5,084 nt of DNA, from contig JAUVQW010000093.1 in NCBI GenBank assembly GCA_030597945.1, forward strand, positions 1-5,084, read 5' to 3'. Shown piece after piece: positions 1-5,084 of this stretch. The notes beneath the pieces are model-generated. The model was not told where the DNA came from, did not search any database, and worked only from the letters and a program-made list of their open reading frames with translations. The translations under genes were made by a program, and so were the position numbers. Every line of letters begins with the position of its first letter. The stretch's first letter is position 1. The stretch is from Actinomycetes bacterium (lineage in GTDB: Bacteria; Actinomycetota; Aquicultoria; CAJVYJ01).

Positions 1-2
1 TC

Positions 3-623
3 GATAACAGCGTCAATATTTATTTCTCAGACGCCCTGCCAAAAGGTTATGGATGGATATTTCCGTTAAGCAATAAATCAGCAAACGTTGGTATTGGCTC
101 CCTTGGTATGAAAAAAGATAAGATTGATCTAAAAGGCGCCTTCAAAGACTTCATAGACACTACCAAAATACCGATCGATCTAAAAAAAGGAAAATTCAGT
201 GATGAGCATCAGGGATCAGTCATGCGAATGAGCTTTGGGAATGTTCCTCTTCACCTTCCCGGTATAGCCATCGTCGGTGACGCTGCCGGGCTTGTCTCTC
301 CCATTAATGGTGAAGGCATCTCTCACGCCATGGAAAGTTCGGCGCTTCTTAGCCGGTTGCTGGAAGGAAATACTGATAGTTATACATCTATCGATAAAGC
401 TCTTGGACAATATAGCCGACAGATGCGAAAAGAATACTATTCATATTTCCGCTGGGCCCGCATGTTAGGCTTACTACTCTCAAACCACAAACGGCTAAAT
501 AACTTGATAAGAAAAGCTGAGCATGATGAGACTTTGGCTCATAGCCTAACAGGCGTACTGTCAAATACTATCCATCCGCGTGAGTTTAGACGGCTTGATA
601 TCCTAAAAAGAATCCTTTTCTGA
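3..623 (+). CDS. Geranylgeranyl reductase family FAD-dependent oxidoreductase, C-terminal part (5' end outside window)
   Basis: The frame is open from the first bases of the window, so the ATG at 108 is internal and the gene enters from the left; 206 residues are visible. Residues 15-21 read GYGWIFP and continue to a NVGIGSLG segment. This is the substrate-side strand region typical of the geranylgeranyl reductase / digeranylgeranylglycerophospholipid reductase family. Residues 92-96 are GDAAG, followed by P-x-NGEGI, the second FAD-contacting motif of this p-hydroxybenzoate-hydroxylase-like fold. The N-terminal GxGxxG dinucleotide site would lie upstream of the window. Family members are usually about 370-420 residues, so roughly half is seen. 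They saturate isoprenoid double bonds in lipids, quinone side chains or chlorophyll; the substrate here cannot be told. The gene stands alone on the plus strand and converges on acsE, so no functional link to the Wood-Ljungdahl genes is implied. Confidence 0.88.
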   Translation, partial: DNSVNIYFSDALPKGYGWIFPLSNKSANVGIGSLGMKKDKIDLKGAFKDFIDTTKIPIDLKKGKFSDEHQGSVMRMSFGNVPLHLPGIAIVGDAAGLVSPINGEGISHAMESSALLSRLLEGNTDSYTSIDKALGQYSRQMRKEYYSYFRWARMLGLLLSNHKRLNNLIRKAEHDETLAHSLTGVLSNTIHPREFRRLDILKRILF

Positions 624-782
624 AAAAGAGTAAGGATAAAGAGAGCAGAAAGCTGAGAGTGGTTTTAAGAGCGCGATGACTTTGGAGAGAGCAGAGAAAG
701 AGAACGGAATCTTTGCGTGCTAACGCCGTGTATTATTTTTTAACTTTATTCGTAATCCTTAGACCGTCACCCGTAGTTTTCA
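624..782. other. Intergenic gap between convergent genes
   Basis: This gap separates the stop of the plus-strand flavoprotein from the stop of the minus-strand acsE. Its first 80 bases are rich in purines on the plus strand and contain a 9-base direct repeat (gagagcaga at 641-649 and 687-695). A short imperfect stem (GCGT 715-718 with ACGC 723-726) lies just before the T-rich stretch 731-741. It might help end plus-strand transcription, but it is too weak to call a terminator. No convincing small gene or RNA is visible. Confidence 0.5.
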
Positions 783-1562
783 TCAGTCCATAAATGAATG
801 AGCGTAGAGCATCTCATTACGGAAAATCTTGACTGCTCTAACGCATGCCACCAGATCTTTATCCAAAGGATCCATTATCGCGGCGCTAAGTCCGGCCTCC
901 ATCAACATGGTTAGATATACTCGATCAAGGATGGGCTTAGTCTTGTCGGGCGTACCGTTAGAGATATTGCTAAGTCCGACGATCGTATTTAGCGGTGGAT
1001 CGTTTAACTGCTGGAACATCCGCACCGCTTCAATGCCTTCCATAGCCTTATCTTGAGCTACCGATACCGGAAGGATCAATGGATCTAAAAAGAGATTTTC
1101 CAGCGGAACCCCGTGCTCTCCGCAGGCCGCCACTATCTCGTACGCGATAGCCGTCCTCTCATTTAAATCATCAGGGATGCCCTTCTCAGTCATAGCCAGC
1201 CCGATCACATCGGCTTTATATTTTCCCGCCAGGCCTAACATGTTATTCATCCGCTCTGCCTCACCGGAGGCTGAGTTGATCATAGCTTTACCTTTATGTA
1301 CTTTAAGCCCTTCTTCCATCGCTGAAACATTAGTAGTATCAAGAGAGAGCCGGCAATCAATAGCCCCCTGTATGGTCTCGACAAGCCAGGGCATGAGCTC
1401 ATGACCCTCCTTAGATGCAGGCCCGATATTTATATCGAGGATATCAGCCCCACCCTTTATCTGAGCCTTGGCAAGCTCGACGATCGGTCCCGCGTTTCTT
1501 TCCTTCATCGCTTTTCCAATCTCGATTGAAATAACGTTTATCTTCTCTCCAACAACTAACAT
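783..1562 (-). CDS. acsE: 5-methyltetrahydrofolate:corrinoid/iron-sulfur protein methyltransferase (AcsE, MeTr)
   Basis: This cytoplasmic enzyme transfers the methyl group of methyl-THF to the cobalt of the corrinoid iron-sulfur protein, joining the methyl branch of the Wood-Ljungdahl pathway to acetyl-CoA synthase. The 259-residue product is one pterin-binding TIM-barrel domain, close in length to the Moorella enzyme (about 262). Recognisable segments in order are LDINIGPA (42-49), LSLDTTN (72-78), MINSAS (94-99), DPLILPVSVAQD (160-171) and GLSNIS (196-201). Asp75, Asn96, Asp160 and Asn199 fall at the positions known as folate-binding or catalytic residues in the Moorella protein. The ATG at 1560-1562 is preceded by AAGGAGG with a 5-nt spacer, so the start is secure. 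It is the last gene of the minus-strand block, 106 nt after the CooC-type gene. MtrH-like and other pterin methyltransferases are less likely, because the match to AcsE runs over the whole length. Confidence 0.95.
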   Translation of the reverse strand: MLVVGEKINVISIEIGKAMKERNAGPIVELAKAQIKGGADILDINIGPASKEGHELMPWLVETIQGAIDCRLSLDTTNVSAMEEGLKVHKGKAMINSASGEAERMNNMLGLAGKYKADVIGLAMTEKGIPDDLNERTAIAYEIVAACGEHGVPLENLFLDPLILPVSVAQDKAMEGIEAVRMFQQLNDPPLNTIVGLSNISNGTPDKTKPILDRVYLTMLMEAGLSAAIMDPLDKDLVACVRAVKIFRNEMLYAHSFMD

Positions 1563-1567
1563 TTCTT

Positions 1568-1574
1568 CCTCCTT
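1568..1574 (-). promoter_or_regulatory. Strong ribosome binding site of acsE
   Basis: AAGGAGG lies 5 nt before the acsE ATG. It is the strongest Shine-Dalgarno sequence in the window and fits a highly translated enzyme. Confidence 0.85.
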
Positions 1575-1634
1575 AAAAATGCAAAATCAGACTAATTGAC
1601 CAGATGACTTTCTTAAAAAGTTGCTTTTAACGTA

Positions 1635-1667
1635 CAAGCCAAGATGATAGATGTAAGGGTTGGCTTG
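1635..1667 (-). repeat. Perfect 8-bp inverted repeat (hairpin) between cooC and acsE
   Basis: CAAGCCAA (1635-1642) and TTGGCTTG (1660-1667) are exact reverse complements separated by 17 bases. On the minus strand the hairpin would begin 1 nt after the cooC stop codon. A T-run follows only about 15 nt past the stem, so it is not a standard intrinsic terminator. It could be a weak terminator, an mRNA processing or stability element, or an operator. It may let acsE be expressed at a different level from the genes before it. The sequence alone does not decide among these. Confidence 0.5.
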
Positions 1668-1668
1668 G

Positions 1669-2442
1669 TCAAGAAGCGCTTTTTAACTTACGCCAAATTT
1701 CGGTAACATCTTTCATATAATCAGGCGCCACAGACCATACGGTACTTCCACTAAGATCGGCGGCTCTGACATCATTATAGTCGCCGATTACACCAAGAAT
1801 AGGCAGGTCTGGTATGGTGGCTTTTATTATCTCGACTTGCTCGTTCTGCGTAAATCTATTCATTACACCATAGACTTTTTCAATCCCGATCTCAGCCGCC
1901 AGCTTCTTTATCGCCCTGGCAGTCTGTGAACTTCGTTTACCGGGCTCGATGACTACTAACAAGGCATCTACATATTTTGCCGTAGCCCGTCCTAAATGCT
2001 CTATGCCGGCTTCCATGTCCAAGATGACGACCTCATCCCGTTCGATGACAAGATGCTGAAGCAACCTTCTGACAAAAGCACTCTCGGGACAAATGCATCC
2101 GATACCTCCGGCCTCAACTGTACCCATTACAAGTAGTCGAATATCTTCTTTCTTTAAGACAAATCTCTCGGGGACATCGTCGACTTTCGGATTAAGGCTG
2201 AACATCCCGCCGACCGTACCCACTTCGGCCCCCGTCCTCTCGGAAATAAGCTCTTTTAAGTGGGAGATGGGAGTAATATTGTCGATCTCGTCATCTGAAA
2301 ACCCCAGCGCCTCAGCAAAATTGGCATCTGGATCGACGTCGACAGCGATGACTGAATAACCATTTTCCGAATATATCTTTGAGAGGGCGGAAGCAAGCGT
2401 TGTCTTTCCCACACCGCCTTTTCCGGTAATCGCTAATTTCAA
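1669..2442 (-). CDS. cooC: CooC/AcsF-type nickel-insertion ATPase for CO dehydrogenase/acetyl-CoA synthase
   Basis: The 257-residue product is a MinD/ParA-like P-loop ATPase. Residues 7-15 are GKGGVGKTT, the deviant Walker A motif with the signature lysine at 8. DVDPDAN (35-41) is the switch I region and VVILDMEAG (138-146) the Walker B/switch II region. Cys116-Ile-Cys118 is the CxC motif that, in CooC proteins, sits at the dimer interface and binds nickel or zinc. Members use ATP to insert nickel into CODH (CooC) or ACS (AcsF); the sequence does not separate the two. The start is TTG at 2440-2442. It is the first ATG, GTG or TTG after an in-frame stop, it has AGGAG upstream, and it yields the usual MKLAITGKGG N-terminus. 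The gene lies 70 nt after metF and 106 nt before acsE, consistent with one pathway cluster. Soluble cytoplasmic maturation factor. Confidence 0.9.
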   Translation of the reverse strand: MKLAITGKGGVGKTTLASALSKIYSENGYSVIAVDVDPDANFAEALGFSDDEIDNITPISHLKELISERTGAEVGTVGGMFSLNPKVDDVPERFVLKKEDIRLLVMGTVEAGGIGCICPESAFVRRLLQHLVIERDEVVILDMEAGIEHLGRATAKYVDALLVVIEPGKRSSQTARAIKKLAAEIGIEKVYGVMNRFTQNEQVEIIKATIPDLPILGVIGDYNDVRAADLSGSTVWSVAPDYMKDVTEIWRKLKSAS

Positions 2443-2452
2443 TTGAGTAACA

Positions 2453-2457
2453 CTCCT
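2453..2457 (-). promoter_or_regulatory. Ribosome binding site deciding the TTG start of cooC
   Basis: AGGAG lies 10 nt before the TTG at 2440-2442, a slightly long spacing. The GTG that overlaps this site is in another frame and meets a stop after three codons. The TTG is therefore the only sensible start. Confidence 0.65.
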
Positions 2458-2512
2458 AAAGTCGGATAAGATGTTAACCGTAACTAAAAAGTAATCTCTA
2501 CATCAACCTTTT

Positions 2513-3430
2513 TTAAACAATCGGACGGGGCAGAAGTCCAGCCCTGTTTGCTATTTCGCTAACAGCTTCTTCCCATTCGATAGCCATAATATGAACGCCG
2601 GCTATTCCCTCGATCTGCCTTACCTTTTCAATCATTTCTACAGCTACCTTTATACCCTCTTCTTCGGGATCTTTTGCCGACTCCATTCTACTTATCAGTT
2701 CATCGGGAACATCTTGGCCGGGCACGAATTTCTTCATATATTTAAGCATGCCTGCAGATTTAGGCGGGGTTATCCCAGCTAGAATATAGAGGTTTCTTTC
2801 TAATCCCAGTTCTCTTACCATCTTCATCCACAGTGAAAACTTCTCCAAGTTGTAAACGATCTGGGTTTGAATAAAATCAGCTCCTGCATCATATTTCTTT
2901 TTAAGTCGAAGAGCTCTGAACTCTAAAGGATCGGAAAAAGGACTAGCCGCGGCCCCAATAAAAAACCTTGGCTCTACCTCTATCTCTTCAGCACACTGAA
3001 ATATTTTCTTATCTCTCATGTTCCGCACCATATCGAGAAGCGATATCGAGTCCAGATCGTGAACATTTTTAGACTGGGGATGGTTCCCGAAAGATTGATG
3101 GTCTCCGGTAAGACAGAGGAGGTTTTGGAGCCCTAATGCCGCCGCTCCCAGCAGATCGCTTTGGATACCAATACGGTTTCGATCTCTACAAGTCATCTGA
3201 ATAACCGGCTCGAGCCCTTCTTGAGAGGCGATCACTCCTGCACTGATCGAAGACATCCTGACTATCGCCGTCTGGCAGTCAGTGATATTTACGGCATCAC
3301 AGGCACCCTTAAGATAAGCCGCTTTCGTTCTGACTACGTTGGCATCAGCACTCTTTGGCGGACCAAGCTCTGCCGTTACCGCAAATTTTCTCGACGATAA
3401 GACCTTCTCAAGATTACTTTTGCTCTTCAT
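2513..3430 (-). CDS. metF: Methylenetetrahydrofolate reductase, MetF subunit
   Basis: MetF reduces 5,10-methylene-THF to 5-methyl-THF using a bound flavin, the last step of the methyl branch before AcsE. The product is a single MTHFR TIM barrel of 305 residues from the chosen ATG. Residue numbers below are for that start. VTAELGPPKS (18-27) carries the glutamate (Glu21) matching the E. coli catalytic Glu28. NITDCQ (48-53), QMTCRDRN (78-85), LTGDH (107-111, with the flavin-contacting Asp) and GADFIQTQIVYN (183-194, with folate-site Gln) follow. There is no C-terminal regulatory domain, as in other bacteria. A GTG at 3437-3439 would add three residues, but it lies inside the Shine-Dalgarno GAGGTG of the ATG at 3428-3430, so the ATG is preferred. 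The gene overlaps the end of metV by 17 nt. That pairing marks the acetogen type of MetF, which takes electrons through MetV and a larger partner rather than directly from NADH. Confidence 0.93.
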   Translation of the reverse strand: MKSKSNLEKVLSSRKFAVTAELGPPKSADANVVRTKAAYLKGACDAVNITDCQTAIVRMSSISAGVIASQEGLEPVIQMTCRDRNRIGIQSDLLGAAALGLQNLLCLTGDHQSFGNHPQSKNVHDLDSISLLDMVRNMRDKKIFQCAEEIEVEPRFFIGAAASPFSDPLEFRALRLKKKYDAGADFIQTQIVYNLEKFSLWMKMVRELGLERNLYILAGITPPKSAGMLKYMKKFVPGQDVPDELISRMESAKDPEEEGIKVAVEMIEKVRQIEGIAGVHIMAIEWEEAVSEIANRAGLLPRPIV

Positions 3431-4109
3431 CTTTTTCACCTCTTATCAAAAGATCCGTCCTTAAGGTACGCCTTGGACCACCGTCTCTAGCGGGCTCCCA
3501 GTTTTTAGCCAATACATTTCCCATTATTAGTTCGAGCCTGTCTTGACCCTTAAGTCGATCATAGATCAGTTGCCAGACGCATTCCGTGTCTCTACCTATT
3601 TCGCAGATACCGTCTTTTGACCCTCCGCAAGGTCCGTTTAAAAGACTCTTGGCACACCGAGCCACAGGGCACAATCCTCCGGTAAAAGCTAGCACGCAAT
3701 CCCCGCAACCGCCGCAATATTCTTTCCAGACCCCTTGCTCGACCGGCATTCCCATCGAGGTAGTGTTCAGCCCTGGGATTATTTTCGCTTCCGGATATTT
3801 CTCAGCCATAGTCTGGACGCCGACACCGCAAGCGGTGGATATAACAGCGTCCGCCTTTTTTACTCGATCCTCAAGCGGCTCAACAAATTCCCACTCACAC
3901 TGCCTAAGGGCCATATCCGTTTCAATCGACAACTCAAGCCCCTCTTTCTTGGCGCCGAGGAAGAGACCGTCAGCAAGAGATTTTGTCTCTTTTTCTCCAC
4001 CCGCAAAGCAGATAGAGACGCAGGCCCCACACCCAATGACAAGTAGTTTCTTATCCTTGTCTATAATATTTAAAATCTCACGGAGTGGTTTTTGTTCAGC
4101 GATGATCAA
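3414..4109 (-). CDS. metV: MetV, cysteine-rich partner subunit of methylenetetrahydrofolate reductase
   Basis: MetV is the small partner that passes electrons to MetF in acetogens; it matches the MTHFR C-terminal family (PF12225). The 231-residue product has 13 cysteines. An N-terminal segment GCGACVSICFAGGEKE (26-41) holds Cys27, 30 and 34. CEWEFVEPL follows at 71-79 and TACGVGVQT at 92-100. The second half is a dense cysteine region: YCGGCGDCVL (131-140), LCPVARC (146-152) and LNGPCGGSKDGICE (157-170), with Cys177 after it. This pattern suggests an iron-sulfur or metal centre. The start is TTG at 4107-4109: its TTGA overlaps the stop of the upstream flavoprotein gene, GAGGTG lies 8 nt before it, and the next in-frame ATG is 66 codons in, after the first conserved motif. 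The tight overlap with both neighbours implies translational coupling and a shared complex. Confidence 0.91.
   Translation of the reverse strand: MIIAEQKPLREILNIIDKDKKLLVIGCGACVSICFAGGEKETKSLADGLFLGAKKEGLELSIETDMALRQCEWEFVEPLEDRVKKADAVISTACGVGVQTMAEKYPEAKIIPGLNTTSMGMPVEQGVWKEYCGGCGDCVLAFTGGLCPVARCAKSLLNGPCGGSKDGICEIGRDTECVWQLIYDRLKGQDRLELIMGNVLAKNWEPARDGGPRRTLRTDLLIRGEKDEEQK
3437..3442 (-). promoter_or_regulatory. Ribosome binding site that decides the metF start
   Basis: GAGGTG lies 6 nt before the ATG at 3428-3430, an ideal spacing, and inside the 3' end of metV. It contains the alternative in-frame GTG, which itself has no Shine-Dalgarno sequence at a proper distance. Confidence 0.75.
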
Positions 4110-5084
4110 TTTTTTAACACCTCTTCGGCAGTTCCGATCAAATGAGTTCCAAAATCTAGCGGTCTTACTTGCAGCGCATCATCAACGTATCCAATGCTAC
4201 TTAGTAGCTCTTTAACAAATTCCGCTTTCTGCAATGCTAATTTGTTTCCCGTCTTATTGTGACATTTTCCGGAATTGCATGGCATCAGATATACTTTATC
4301 CGCTCCGGCCTTAAAAGCTCCTAAAATCATATTCACAGAGATCCTGCCAAGACACAAAGCATCGATTATCTCAACATTGCCCGGCAAGTTTCCTTCAACC
4401 TGCCAGAGTTTCTCTGATGCCCACATCTGTCCATATTGGCAAATAAAGCCAATGGCTTTTTTGCCACTGCTCTTTTTGAAATTCTCTTCTATCTCGACGA
4501 GGCGGCTATCTATCAAGTGTTCTTTTGTAAGCTTAACTTCGATCGCTTCGGCCGGGCATTCTGCTCCACAGATTCCGCAGCTCTGACACCCTACCGGATC
4601 AATATTAGCGACTGCCCCGACGATTTTCGGCACTTCATAGGGGCAAACTCGCACACATGTGAGACAGGCGATGCACTTATCTTTATTAACGCTCGCGCCA
4701 GCACCACAGGACAGACATCTCTGCGCTTCCCTTACTGCAGCGTCGATACTAAAACCAACATCTACTTCCTTAAAATCTCTTAATCTTTCACCGGCATCAA
4801 TGGTCGGCATAACTTGTCTCTTCGAGCTTCCGATTAATTCCTTAGTCCTCTTTGGAATTTCTGATAACCCTATTTTTTTGGACTCTTCATCACCCAAAGG
4901 CCTGCCCGTTTCTAAAAAATGATCGATCGATCTCGCCGCTCTGTGACCAGAAGCGATCGCTTGAATGGCCGCTCCGGGACCGTAAGCTATCTCGCCGCTA
5001 GCAAATACATTTGACGAGGATGTCTGCATCGAATTTATATCAAGATCCAACTGCCCCCGGTCGTTTGTGTGTTCTATACAGCAA
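4106..5084 (-). CDS. Flavoprotein (GltD/HdrA-like) - two [4Fe-4S] ferredoxin - MvhD/FlpD fusion, C-terminal part
   Basis: The frame stays open to the window edge and the first visible residues already match the family, so the TTG at 5048-5050 is internal and the N-terminus lies outside; 325 residues are visible. Residues 21-52 (QTSSSNVFASGE to GHRAA) are the closing FAD motif of NAD(P)/FAD oxidoreductases of the GltD or HdrA type. RCLSCG (122-127) follows. Cys137/140/143/147 and Cys166/169/172/176 are two CxxCxxCxxxCP [4Fe-4S] sites. Residues 209-315 are an MvhD/FlpD domain with Cys215, CLGR (244-247) and CNSGKCHNKTGN (269-280), whose four cysteines could hold a [2Fe-2S] cluster. MvhD normally carries electrons between hydrogenase or formate dehydrogenase and HdrA. 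The 4-nt overlap with metV suggests that this protein feeds electrons to MetVF; that role is inferred. The FAD motif has GE where GD is usual. Whether the missing part is a GltD-like or a full HdrA module cannot be seen. Confidence 0.85.
   Translation of the reverse strand, partial: CCIEHTNDRGQLDLDINSMQTSSSNVFASGEIAYGPGAAIQAIASGHRAARSIDHFLETGRPLGDEESKKIGLSEIPKRTKELIGSSKRQVMPTIDAGERLRDFKEVDVGFSIDAAVREAQRCLSCGAGASVNKDKCIACLTCVRVCPYEVPKIVGAVANIDPVGCQSCGICGAECPAEAIEVKLTKEHLIDSRLVEIEENFKKSSGKKAIGFICQYGQMWASEKLWQVEGNLPGNVEIIDALCLGRISVNMILGAFKAGADKVYLMPCNSGKCHNKTGNKLALQKAEFVKELLSSIGYVDDALQVRPLDFGTHLIGTAEEVLKN
4118..4123 (-). promoter_or_regulatory. Ribosome binding site of metV
   Basis: GAGGTG lies 8 nt before the TTG start of metV, within the last codons of the upstream gene. 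It supports the TTG start and translational coupling through the TTGA overlap at 4106-4109. Confidence 0.65.

Noticed and set aside
108..623. A plus-strand gene starting at the ATG at 108
   Set aside because: The frame is open back to the window edge, and the 35 codons before the ATG encode the conserved GYGWIFP and NVGIGS segments. The ATG is internal to a gene that begins outside the window.
612..637. Inverted repeat ATCCTT/AAGGAT around the stop of the plus-strand flavoprotein gene
   Set aside because: It has only 6 bp, a 14-nt loop, overlaps the coding end and lacks a following T-run. It may be chance in A/T- and purine-rich DNA.
641..695. 9-base direct repeat gagagcaga
   Set aside because: Two copies in a purine-rich stretch of simple composition, with no further units or flanking structure. 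It is probably chance.
704..741. Possible intrinsic terminator between the convergent genes
   Set aside because: The stems (GCGT/ACGC, or ACGG/CCGT with a large internal loop) are only 4 bp and compete for the same bases. The T-rich stretch 731-741 is suggestive but not enough.
2443..2512. Riboswitch or promoter in the metF-cooC gap
   Set aside because: The 70 bases are AT-rich with only 4-5 bp stems and no recognisable cobalamin, THF or other riboswitch core, nor a clear -35/-10 pair.
3586..4215. A 209-codon plus-strand open frame opposite metV and the end of the flavoprotein gene
   Set aside because: Its product resembles no known family and is rich in Ser and Pro, as expected from the antisense of a coding region. 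The minus-strand genes here have clear conserved motifs and Shine-Dalgarno sequences.
5048..5050. TTG as the start of the fusion flavoprotein
   Set aside because: The frame continues to the window edge without a stop, the sequence around it is mid-domain in the FAD/NAD oxidoreductase family, and the dinucleotide-binding domains would be missing.

Overview
The window looks like a piece of a bacterial chromosome from an organism that uses the tetrahydrofolate (THF) form of the Wood-Ljungdahl pathway: an acetogen, or an anaerobe related to one. Four of the five minus-strand genes are recognisable proteins of that pathway. The AcsE homologue is the folate-dependent type, and the starts carry good Shine-Dalgarno sequences. 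Together these point to Bacteria rather than a methanogenic archaeon. The phylum cannot be fixed from the sequence alone.

Layout: the 3' half of a geranylgeranyl-reductase-family flavoprotein runs on the plus strand (3-623, 5' end outside the window). It converges, across a 159-base gap, with a block of five minus-strand genes that fills the rest. In transcription order (right to left) these are: the C-terminal part of a flavoprotein/ferredoxin/MvhD fusion (5084-4106, N-terminus outside the window), metV (4109-3414), metF (3430-2513), a CooC/AcsF-type nickel-insertion ATPase (2442-1669) and acsE (1562-783). The first three genes overlap (4 nt and about 17 nt) and must be co-transcribed. cooC follows after 70 nt and acsE after 106 nt; the second gap holds a perfect 8-bp inverted repeat.

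How they fit together: MetF with MetV would reduce methylene-THF to methyl-THF. The fused flavoprotein upstream is the likely electron-delivery partner. AcsE moves the methyl group from methyl-THF to the corrinoid iron-sulfur protein. The CooC/AcsF ATPase matures the nickel centre of CO dehydrogenase/acetyl-CoA synthase, whose subunits are not in this window.

The most notable point is the fusion. In Moorella the MetVF reductase is encoded beside separate hdrCBA and mvhD genes. Here an MvhD/FlpD domain is joined to a GltD/HdrA-like flavoprotein C-terminus with two [4Fe-4S] clusters, and the gene overlaps metV. No mobile elements, CRISPR arrays, tRNA or rRNA genes were seen.
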